DNA of 16,208 nucleotides from Sphingomonadaceae bacterium (GTDB lineage: Bacteria > Pseudomonadota > Alphaproteobacteria > Sphingomonadales > Sphingomonadaceae): NCBI GenBank assembly GCA_947451875.1, contig CANGBE010000010.1, positions 1 to 16,208 on the forward strand, given 5' to 3'. This document shows, one piece after another, positions 1 to 5,927 of this stretch. Both the position numbers and the translations under genes were made by a program. Numbering within the stretch: the first letter of the stretch is position 1; the number at the start of each line of letters is the position of its first letter. The notes under the pieces were generated by a model. It saw only the letters and a list, made by a program, of their open reading frames with translations. It was not told the origin of the DNA and searched no databases.

Positions 1-437
1 ACAACACGGTTGTACCAAGTTCGGGCAAGGTGCTTACAGGTGGTGTTGATGCCAATGCTCTGCAGCGCCCCAAGCGCTTCTTTGGTGCGGCGCGTAACAT
101 CGAGGAAGGCGGTTCGCTCTCGATCATTGCCACCGCGCTGATCGATACCGGCAGCCGCATGGACGAAGTGATTTTCGAAGAGTTCAAAGGCACCGGCAAC
201 TCGGAAATCGTGCTCGATCGCAAGGTTTCCGACAAGCGCATTTTCCCGGCGCTCGATGTCGGCAAGTCCGGCACTCGCAAGGAAGAGCTGCTGGTTCCCA
301 AGGATCAGCTCACCAAGATGTGGGTATTGCGCCGCATCCTGATGCAGATGGGCACAGTCGACGCGATGGAATTCCTGCTCGACAAGATGAAGGATTCGAA
401 GAGCAACGAAGACTTCTTCGCGACGATGAATCAGTAA
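1..437 (+). CDS. rho: Transcription termination factor Rho, C-terminal part (5' truncated by window edge)
   Basis: The reading frame is open from base 3 and ends with TAA at 435-437, giving about 144 residues, roughly the last third of a protein that is usually near 420 residues. Rho is a hexameric RNA-dependent ATPase/helicase that ends transcription of untranslated RNA. The segment contains the RecA-fold C-terminal stretch with GSLSIIATALIDTGSRMDEV, then EEFKGTGN and the DRKVSDKRIFPALD segment, which in Rho carry the Q-loop/R-loop RNA translocation elements and the arginine finger region. It ends with the family-typical MEFLLDKMK segment. The N-terminal RNA-binding domain and Walker motifs lie outside the window. 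The next gene starts 10 bases downstream on the same strand, so the two are probably cotranscribed. Family assignment is very secure. Confidence 0.97.
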   Translation, partial: NTVVPSSGKVLTGGVDANALQRPKRFFGAARNIEEGGSLSIIATALIDTGSRMDEVIFEEFKGTGNSEIVLDRKVSDKRIFPALDVGKSGTRKEELLVPKDQLTKMWVLRRILMQMGTVDAMEFLLDKMKDSKSNEDFFATMNQ

Positions 438-447
438 GCAGGGCGGC

Positions 448-1578
448 ATGGCGGGGCCTTCCGATCCGCAAGCTGCGATCGCCCAAGGCCTCGCCGCGCT
501 CCATGCGCGCGAACATCAGCGTGCCGCGCAACTTCTTCATGAAGCGGCGCTGCAGGTCCCCGAAGCCCAATTCCCGTGGATGGCGCTGGGCAATGCCGAG
601 ATGGCGCTCGGGAACCTCGATGAGGCAGAAGTCGCGATTGACCGGCAGCTTAAGCTCGCCTTCCGCGATGTTGGGGCGCTGCTGCTGAAGGGTCTGTTGC
701 GCGAAAAGCAGGGTGACAGCCGGGCGGCGATCAGTTTTTATCAGGCGGCTATCAATCAGGCGGGGCTGACAGGATCGCCGCCACCGCTCGCCGATCTCTT
801 GGCTCATGCCGGGCGCTTCATTGCCGGCACGCAGGATGACTATGCCGCGCATTTGCAATCCGTGGTTGGCGATAACCTGTCTCCCACCATGCGCGAGGCC
901 ATGGATCTGCTCAGCGGCAAAGCGCAGGTGCAATTACAGCAGCCACGCATGTTCTATTACCCCGGCCTGCCGCAGAAATATTTCTATGAGACCAACCAGT
1001 TCCCTTGGCTCGAGCCGATGCTGGAGCTCGCCCCGCGCATGGCGGAGGAGCTTGAGGGCCTGAACGGCGCAGGCTTTGCCCCTTACGTTACGGCCGACGG
1101 CACTCGCCCTGCCCCTAACAATCCGTTGTTGAACGACATCGCCTGGTCGGCGCTGTATTTCTGGAAGGATGGCGCTGAGGTGGCAGCCAATGCTGCAGCC
1201 TGCCCTTCGGTTATGGAAGCACTGGCCCATTCGCCGATGCCATATATCGTGTCGCGTTCGCCCAATGCCTTGTTTTCACGCCTTTTACCCGGCGCACACA
1301 TTACGCCGCATCACGGTATGCTCAACACCCGTTTGATCTGCCACATTCCCGTCAAGCCTGCAGCCGATTGCACCCTACGAGTTGGCAATGAAACTCGGGA
1401 GTGGCAGGCAGGTAAAGCTTTGGTCTTCGACGACTCGGTTGAGCACGAGGCGCGTAATGCAGGCAATCAAGAGCGGGTGATCTTGTTGTTTGAGATCTGG
1501 CGGCCGGAAATCCCTGAAGAGGACCGCCTCGTCCTTTCGCGAATATTCCAGGCTATTGATGCGTTTGGAGTCAATTAG
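448..1578 (+). CDS. TPR-containing aspartyl/asparaginyl beta-hydroxylase family protein (Fe(II)/2-oxoglutarate dioxygenase)
   Basis: The protein has 376 residues. Residues about 7-105 are helical and alanine-rich with TPR-like spacing (ALGNAEMALGNLDEAEVAI). Residues about 180-355 match the aspartyl/asparaginyl beta-hydroxylase fold: PHHGMLNTRLICH with probable iron ligand His288, a conserved CxLRVG...W segment, then FDDSVEHEARN with probable second iron ligand His333, and ERVILLFEIWRP with Arg343 as probable 2-oxoglutarate-binding residue. As in AspH proteins, no carboxylate iron ligand is visible. The expected reaction is oxidative hydroxylation of an Asp/Asn side chain or a related substrate; the bacterial substrate is unknown. 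There is no signal peptide, so it is probably cytosolic. It lies 10 bases after rho with only a weak ribosome site, which suggests cotranscription. Fold assignment is firm; the substrate cannot be named. Confidence 0.88.
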   Translation: MAGPSDPQAAIAQGLAALHAREHQRAAQLLHEAALQVPEAQFPWMALGNAEMALGNLDEAEVAIDRQLKLAFRDVGALLLKGLLREKQGDSRAAISFYQAAINQAGLTGSPPPLADLLAHAGRFIAGTQDDYAAHLQSVVGDNLSPTMREAMDLLSGKAQVQLQQPRMFYYPGLPQKYFYETNQFPWLEPMLELAPRMAEELEGLNGAGFAPYVTADGTRPAPNNPLLNDIAWSALYFWKDGAEVAANAAACPSVMEALAHSPMPYIVSRSPNALFSRLLPGAHITPHHGMLNTRLICHIPVKPAADCTLRVGNETREWQAGKALVFDDSVEHEARNAGNQERVILLFEIWRPEIPEEDRLVLSRIFQAIDAFGVN

Positions 1579-1583
1579 TTAGT

Positions 1584-1618
1584 GCATCTGAAAGTCGCGC
1601 AGCGCAACTTTCAGATGC
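1584..1618. terminator. Perfect 12-bp inverted repeat between convergent genes, probable bidirectional terminator
   Basis: GCATCTGAAAGT (1584-1595) is perfectly complementary to ACTTTCAGATGC (1607-1618) across an 11-base loop. It lies where the aspH-like gene (+, ends 1578) and parB (-, ends 1611) converge, and its right arm includes the parB stop codon. No U-tract follows on either strand, so it is not a textbook intrinsic terminator. A bidirectional stop or mRNA 3'-end stabiliser is inferred from position. Confidence 0.6.
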
Positions 1619-2570
1619 CACCACCAGTCAACCTTTGGCAAATCAGATCAAGCTGATCGAGCGTACGGTAACGGATCGTCACCGCCCCCGAACGCGGATC
1701 GGCATCGGCCTGAATACGCACCGGTAAGCCGAGAAATTCTTCGAGATGGCCTTGCACTGCCGATATATCAGCATCGTCAGCTCCGTGCCGCTCTGGCCGG
1801 GCTCGACGAGTGGCCGTTGCGTCGCCGCGCTGTTGCTTGCGCACCAGCTTTTCTACTTCACGAACCGACAGGCTGCCGGCAATCGCCGAGCTGGCAAGGC
1901 TGACTGCGTTTTCCGCACCGATCAGCGCGCGCGCATGGCCCATCGACAGTTTGCCTTCTTCAACCAGTTCCATCACCGGTTCAGGCAGAGCCAGAAGACG
2001 CTGCAGATTGGCGACATGGCTGCGCGACTTATCAACCATGCGGGCGATTTCAGCTTGGGTCAGACCTTCATGCTCGGCAAGCCGCTGATAAGCGCGGGCT
2101 TCCTCGATCGGATTGAGGTCTTCGCGCTGCAGGTTTTCGATCAGCGCCAGCGCCATGACGTCGCGTTCGCTTAACTCACGAACAAGTGCTGGAATTTCAT
2201 GCAGTTGTGCGCGTTGGGCGGCGCGCCAACGGCGTTCACCGGCAACCAGCTGATAGCGCCCCTGCCCCAGCGGCCGGACGATCACCGGCTGGATGACCCC
2301 GCGTGCGGCGATTGATGCCGCTAGCTCGTCAAGCGCAGCCTCATCAAAGCGGCGACGCGGCTGATCGGGGTGCGGTTCGATTGACGCGACGGCGAGTACC
2401 GACAGTCCTGCCTTGGCTGTTTCGTCTGATGGCAACTGGGCAAGCGGCTCTTCGCGCTTCACTTCGCCCATCAGTGCTCCCAGCCCGCGCCCCAGGGCCA
2501 TGGGCTTGCGCTTTGCAACGGCACCTTCGGGCGGGTTCACCGAAATGCGAACAATCGAATCGTCGCTCAC
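1611..2570 (-). CDS. parB: Chromosome partitioning protein ParB (CTPase sliding clamp, parS-binding)
   Basis: The protein has 319 residues, near the usual ParB length. An N-terminal LGRGLGALMGE stretch (about 26-36) resembles the ParA-stimulating tail. The ParB/Srx CTP-binding domain follows: residues 55-160 include GERRWRAAQ (111-119) and ENLQREDLNPIEEA (145-158), the nucleotide and clamp motifs. A helix-turn-helix for parS recognition lies around 171-195 (TQAEIARMVDKSRSHV), then a charged linker and a C-terminal dimerisation domain (about 270-319). ParB loads on parS and spreads along DNA to form the partition complex; probable parS sites lie upstream in the same operon. The start is GTG at 2570, which overlaps the parA stop as GTGA; GGAAAGGAAA lies upstream at suitable spacing. 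Translational coupling to parA is likely. Identification is secure. Confidence 0.97.
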   Translation of the reverse strand: MSDDSIVRISVNPPEGAVAKRKPMALGRGLGALMGEVKREEPLAQLPSDETAKAGLSVLAVASIEPHPDQPRRRFDEAALDELAASIAARGVIQPVIVRPLGQGRYQLVAGERRWRAAQRAQLHEIPALVRELSERDVMALALIENLQREDLNPIEEARAYQRLAEHEGLTQAEIARMVDKSRSHVANLQRLLALPEPVMELVEEGKLSMGHARALIGAENAVSLASSAIAGSLSVREVEKLVRKQQRGDATATRRARPERHGADDADISAVQGHLEEFLGLPVRIQADADPRSGAVTIRYRTLDQLDLICQRLTGGGI

Positions 2571-3343
2571 GCGGCTTTCCTTTCCAGAGGCAGGCGGCCA
2601 ATCAGTTCGCGCGCCAGAGCCATATAGGCGCGGCTGCCCGAGCAGTTATGATCATAAACCAGCGCCGGCAGACCATGGCTCGGCGCTTCGGACAGCTTAA
2701 CATTGCGCGGGATTACCGTATCGAACACCAGCTTGCCAAGGCACGAGCGCACATCATCCGAAACCTGATCGGTCAGGCGGTTGCGGCGATCAAACATGGT
2801 GAGCGCAATGCCGAGGATCGACAGCGCGGGGTTGAAACGCTGCTGCACACGCTCCACCGTTTGGAGTAGCTGGCTTAGGCCTTCGAGCGCGAAAAACTCG
2901 CACTGCAGCGGCACGAGCAAGGTATCTGCAGCAACAAGCGCATTGAGCGTTAGCAGGCCAAGCGAAGGCGGGCAGTCGATGAATGCCACGTCGTGGCCCT
3001 GATGTTGCGCCAGGGCTTTGCGCAGGCGGTTTGAGCGATCTTCGACTGAAACGAGCTCAACTTCAGCGCCTGAGAGATCGACAACGGCAGGAACGAGATC
3101 GAGACCCGGAATGCGAGTAGGCATCACGCAATCGGCAATGGCCGCCTGATCGACCAGCACGTCATAGGTTGACGCCATGCGATCGGGCGCATGAACGCCG
3201 ATACCGGTTGAGGCATTGCCTTGCGGATCAAGATCAATCAGCAGCGTCTTCCAGCCGATTGCAGCCATGGCCGTGGCGATGTTGATCGCTGTGGTGGTCT
3301 TGCCAACCCCCCCTTTTTGATTGGCGACGGCAATGGTGATCAC
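2567..3343 (-). CDS. parA: Chromosome partitioning ATPase ParA (Soj family)
   Basis: The protein has 258 residues from a GTG start at 3343. The start is chosen because the family begins right at this point (MITIAVANQKGGVGKTTTA), a strong AAGGGGAG ribosome site lies 6 bases upstream, and the GTG overlaps the rsmG stop as GTGA. The deviant Walker A motif with signature lysine (KGGVGKTTT) is at 10-18, LLIDLDPQGN is at 34-43, and the Walker B-like FIDCPPSLG is at 121-129. There is no N-terminal DNA-binding extension, so this is a small chromosomal type Ib-like ParA. It binds DNA non-specifically as an ATP dimer and is stimulated by ParB to move parS regions apart. It sits between rsmG and parB as in most Alphaproteobacteria. 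An in-frame extension up to 3499 exists but only reads rsmG in another frame. Confidence 0.97.
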   Translation of the reverse strand: MITIAVANQKGGVGKTTTAINIATAMAAIGWKTLLIDLDPQGNASTGIGVHAPDRMASTYDVLVDQAAIADCVMPTRIPGLDLVPAVVDLSGAEVELVSVEDRSNRLRKALAQHQGHDVAFIDCPPSLGLLTLNALVAADTLLVPLQCEFFALEGLSQLLQTVERVQQRFNPALSILGIALTMFDRRNRLTDQVSDDVRSCLGKLVFDTVIPRNVKLSEAPSHGLPALVYDHNCSGSRAYMALARELIGRLPLERKAA

Positions 3344-3993
3344 GCTTTGCTCCCCTTCTTTGCTGTCTTGCCCGAGATGGTGCCAACGATAATCCCGGCT
3401 TCGGGATCGGTGAGCGATTGTTTCACGTGGAACGCGTGATGCCAACCAGCAAGTTCTGACAGTTCGTGCGCCGCTGACCGGCCCTTGGGCAACAGCCATA
3501 CAGTGTCGCTTGTGGAAAAACGTGCGGACAATTCAAGCAATTTGCCCAAAGGAGCGAATGCCCGTGCCGAAATGACGCGAACTTCCCTGTCCGGGACCAA
3601 TTCAAGGCGGCGTCCGAGCACTTTTGCCTTAGTGAGTCCTAGCGATTCGGCGGCGCGTGACAACCATTCGATTCGCCGCGCTCGTGATTCGACCATCAGC
3701 ATCGGCATATCTGGGGCGAGGCAGGCCACAGCGAGACCGGGAAAGCCCGCGCCGGTGCCGAGGTCCAGCCAGGGTCCCGCGAGTGTTTCACGTGAAACAT
3801 GGCTGAGCAGCTGCGCCGAATCGGCGATATGCCGATGCCAGACCTCGGCAATCGAGGTTGCCGAGACGAGGTTCTGGTGCTGGTTTTCATCTGCAAGCAT
3901 AGCGGCCAGACGGTCAAGCCGCTCCATTGCCAGTGAATCGGTGCCCGGCAGAGCCTCGACCCATTGGCGTGCTTCGGCCTCGCTGCTGATCAT
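3340..3993 (-). CDS. rsmG: 16S rRNA (guanine(527)-N(7))-methyltransferase RsmG (GidB)
   Basis: The protein has 217 residues, the normal length. It methylates N7 of G527 in the 530 loop of 16S rRNA using S-adenosylmethionine; loss gives low-level streptomycin resistance in several bacteria. Visible family marks are HQNLVSATS and WHRHIADSAQLL (39-64), the SAM-binding loop LDLGTGAGFPGL (76-87), and VESRARRIEWL (101-111). The ATG at 3993 overlaps the mnmG stop as ATGA and has AGGA 8 bases upstream. The gene stop overlaps the parA GTG. Two parS-like palindromes are embedded in its frame. A perfect one encodes HVSRET (65-70), a segment not needed by the SAM motif. A degenerate one encodes FHVKQ (188-192). 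The coding sequence therefore appears to carry a second, centromeric function. Confidence 0.96.
   Translation of the reverse strand: MISSEAEARQWVEALPGTDSLAMERLDRLAAMLADENQHQNLVSATSIAEVWHRHIADSAQLLSHVSRETLAGPWLDLGTGAGFPGLAVACLAPDMPMLMVESRARRIEWLSRAAESLGLTKAKVLGRRLELVPDREVRVISARAFAPLGKLLELSARFSTSDTVWLLPKGRSAAHELSELAGWHHAFHVKQSLTDPEAGIIVGTISGKTAKKGSKA
3419..3434. promoter_or_regulatory. parS: Degenerate parS-like site inside rsmG
   Basis: TGTTTCACGTGGAACG matches the parS consensus TGTTTCACGTGAAACA at 14 of 16 positions. It lies in the 3' part of rsmG, 76 bases upstream of the parA start. It may be a lower-affinity ParB site able to influence parAB expression; binding is inferred. Confidence 0.6.
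3784..3799. promoter_or_regulatory. parS: parS centromere site inside rsmG (perfect 16-bp palindrome)
   Basis: TGTTTCACGTGAAACA is a perfect palindrome identical to the widely conserved bacterial parS consensus. It lies within rsmG, about 440 bases upstream of parA, and is read there as HVSRET. Together with the copies at 3419, 4125 and 5912 it forms a ParB loading cluster near parAB, as in other Alphaproteobacteria. Confidence 0.93.
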
Positions 3994-5855
3994 GCTGCCA
4001 GTCCTGAATTGCCTGAGATGCGGCGGGCATGGACAAGCAACGCCGCCAGAGCTGCCGGGGTGATGCCTGGCACCCGCCCTGCCGATGCGAGTGTTGCCGG
4101 TCTGGCGCGGTTCAGCCGCTCGACCATTTCACGTGAAAGCCCTGGGATGTCAGCATAGGGAAATTCATCTCCCAGCGGCAGGGCCTCACTGGCGCGGAGA
4201 TCGCGCAACTCGCCTTCTTGGCGTGCCAGATAGGGGGCATAGGCGGCATCTTCTGCCACCTCAGCGGCCAATTCACTGTCGGTTGGGATAGCCTCCCCAA
4301 TCCAGGGAGTTAAAGAGCTTAGCTCGACGCCGCCAAAGCGCAGCCAATCGCTGAGCGGAAGACGCCCGGTATCGGTGCGAATCGGAAGTCCGGCGCGGGA
4401 TAGCTCCGCTGCACTGACTAACGTGGTTAGAGCTGTTTCGAGCCGTTCGCGCTTCTCAAAGCGGCGCTCAAACCATTCCCTTCGCGCTTTACCCACCGTT
4501 CCTGCCGCAATTCCCAGCGGGGTCAAGCGGGTTGAGGCATTGTTGGCGCGCAGGCGAAGTCGGTATTCAGCGCGGGCGGTGAGCATGCGGTAGGGCTCGG
4601 TAACGCCATGGAGCGTAAGGTCATCGACCATTACGGCCATGTAGGAATTGGCGCGGTCAAGCGGGGCCGGCTCACGCTCCAGCGCCGCGGCGGCGGCGTG
4701 CATCCCGGCGACCAGTCCTTGCGCGGCGGCTTCTTCATAACCGGTGGTGCCGTTGATCTGCCCTGCGCAATAGAGCCCCGGAATCTCGCGCAGTTCGAGG
4801 CTACGCCGCAGGGCGCGCGGGTCGATGTGGTCGTACTCCACGGCATAACCTGGAACTACCATGTCGACCATTTCCAGGCCCTCCATGGTGCGCAGCATGG
4901 TCAGCTGGACATCGGCGGGGAGCGAGGTGCTGATGCCGTTGGGATAGACTAGGTGAGTGTCTAGACCCTCGGGCTCCAGGAATATCTGATGTCCGTCGCG
5001 ATCGGCGAAGCGGTGGATCTTGTCTTCGATTGAGGGGCAATAGCGCGGCCCTGATGCGCCGATAGCGCCAGTAAATAGCGGAGATCGGTGCAGATTAGCG
5101 CGGATGACATCGTGGCTCGCTGGATTGGTGCGGGTGATCGCGCAGAACACCTGGGGGAGCGGACGGGCTATCCCCATGGCGCTCATGCACCAGTGTTCGC
5201 TGTCAGACGGTTGTTCGGAGAGCCGTGCCCAATCGATTGTGTGCCCATCCAGTCTTGGTGGCGTGCCAGTCTTGAGCCGCGCCATAGGAAGACCTGCCGT
5301 GCGCAGCTGGGCGGCAAGGACCTGCGCTGAAGCTTCGCCAATGCGTCCACCTACGATCTGCTCCTCGCCGCGAAACAGTGTGCCGCCGAGGAAGGTTCCG
5401 GTGCACAGCACTACGGCAGGAGCTGACAGGGCTGTGCCATCGGCGAGATAGAGCCCGGCTACCCGGCCATTTTTGATGCGTAGGGCAGCAGCCTCTCCGG
5501 CAATCTGGGTGAGATCACCCTGTTCTTTGAGGATCGTCTGCACCGCTGCTTTGAACCGCTTGCGGTCCGCCTGAACGCGGGGTCCCTGCACTGCGCTGCC
5601 CTTTGAGCGGTTGAGCATTCGGTAATGGATCGCCCCAGCATCGGCGGCGCGGGCGATCACGCCGTCAAAGGCGTCGACCTCACGGACCAGGTGCCCCTTG
5701 CCCAATCCGCCAATCGCCGGGTTGCAGCTCATCGCGCCAACGGCACTCAGATCAAACGTCACCAACGCTGCACGCGCACCCATGCGCGCGGCCACCGCCG
5801 CGGCCTCTACCCCGGCATGACCTCCGCCAACAACGATGACATCGAATGTGTGCAT
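3990..5855 (-). CDS. mnmG: tRNA uridine-5-carboxymethylaminomethyl(34) synthesis enzyme MnmG (GidA), FAD-binding
   Basis: The protein has 621 residues, the normal length. With MnmE it installs the (carboxymethyl)aminomethyl group on wobble U34 of tRNAs, using FAD, NADH and methylenetetrahydrofolate. The Rossmann FAD motif VVGGGHAGVEAA is at 8-19. The family signature cysteines sit in SCNPAIGG (Cys44) and GPRYCPSIEDK (Cys273). LNRSKGSAVQGPRVQADR is at 81-98. The C-terminal helical tRNA/MnmE-contact region runs to the end. The stop overlaps the rsmG start (ATGA). The start ATG at 5855 has no recognisable Shine-Dalgarno sequence and is preceded within 2 bases by a 9-bp inverted repeat. A core parS-like sequence lies near the 3' end (4125-4140). 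mnmE lies 72 bases upstream, so both partners of the heterotetramer come from one operon. Confidence 0.97.
   Translation of the reverse strand: MHTFDVIVVGGGHAGVEAAAVAARMGARAALVTFDLSAVGAMSCNPAIGGLGKGHLVREVDAFDGVIARAADAGAIHYRMLNRSKGSAVQGPRVQADRKRFKAAVQTILKEQGDLTQIAGEAAALRIKNGRVAGLYLADGTALSAPAVVLCTGTFLGGTLFRGEEQIVGGRIGEASAQVLAAQLRTAGLPMARLKTGTPPRLDGHTIDWARLSEQPSDSEHWCMSAMGIARPLPQVFCAITRTNPASHDVIRANLHRSPLFTGAIGASGPRYCPSIEDKIHRFADRDGHQIFLEPEGLDTHLVYPNGISTSLPADVQLTMLRTMEGLEMVDMVVPGYAVEYDHIDPRALRRSLELREIPGLYCAGQINGTTGYEEAAAQGLVAGMHAAAAALEREPAPLDRANSYMAVMVDDLTLHGVTEPYRMLTARAEYRLRLRANNASTRLTPLGIAAGTVGKARREWFERRFEKRERLETALTTLVSAAELSRAGLPIRTDTGRLPLSDWLRFGGVELSSLTPWIGEAIPTDSELAAEVAEDAAYAPYLARQEGELRDLRASEALPLGDEFPYADIPGLSREMVERLNRARPATLASAGRVPGITPAALAALLVHARRISGNSGLAA
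4125..4140. promoter_or_regulatory. parS: Partial parS-like site inside mnmG (12-bp core conserved)
   Basis: CATTTCACGTGAAAGC keeps the 12-bp palindromic core TTTCACGTGAAA of parS but differs at both outer positions on each side. It is read in MnmG as LSREM. Its place between two perfect copies makes a weak ParB site plausible, but chance within a conserved GLSREMVERL segment is also possible. Confidence 0.45.
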
Positions 5856-5857
5856 GA

Positions 5858-5897
5858 GGGCGCTTTAGCTGCGTGGACAAGTCCGGTCAAAGCGCCC
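5858..5897. repeat. 9-bp perfect inverted repeat in the mnmE-mnmG gap, next to the mnmG start
   Basis: GGGCGCTTT (5858-5866) pairs perfectly with AAAGCGCCC (5889-5897) around a 22-base interval that itself contains GGAC/GTCC. On the minus strand the stem ends 2 bases before the mnmG ATG. A minus-strand TTGACC (5890-5885) and TAAAGC (5867-5862), separated by 17 bases, lie within it. It could be a start-site hairpin, an intercistronic processing or attenuation element, or part of a promoter. Nothing in the sequence decides between these. Confidence 0.45.
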
Positions 5898-5911
5898 GTG
5901 CGCGGTCAGCG

Positions 5912-5927
5912 TGTTTCACGTGAAACA
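5912..5927. promoter_or_regulatory. parS: parS centromere site in the mnmE-mnmG gap (perfect 16-bp palindrome)
   Basis: TGTTTCACGTGAAACA is identical to the parS consensus and to the copy at 3784. It directly abuts the mnmE stop codon (TAA on the minus strand at 5930-5928) without a base between. It is the only intergenic copy of the cluster and is therefore free of coding constraint. Confidence 0.93.

Noticed and set aside
310..933. A 207-codon open frame on the minus strand opposite rho and the aspH-like gene
   Set aside because: Antisense shadow with Arg-rich composition and no domain.
3344..3499. In-frame upstream extension of parA by 52 codons
   Set aside because: It overlaps rsmG, is rich in Arg and Trp, and resembles no ParA. 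The GTG at 3343 has a strong ribosome site and begins exactly at the family's N-terminus.
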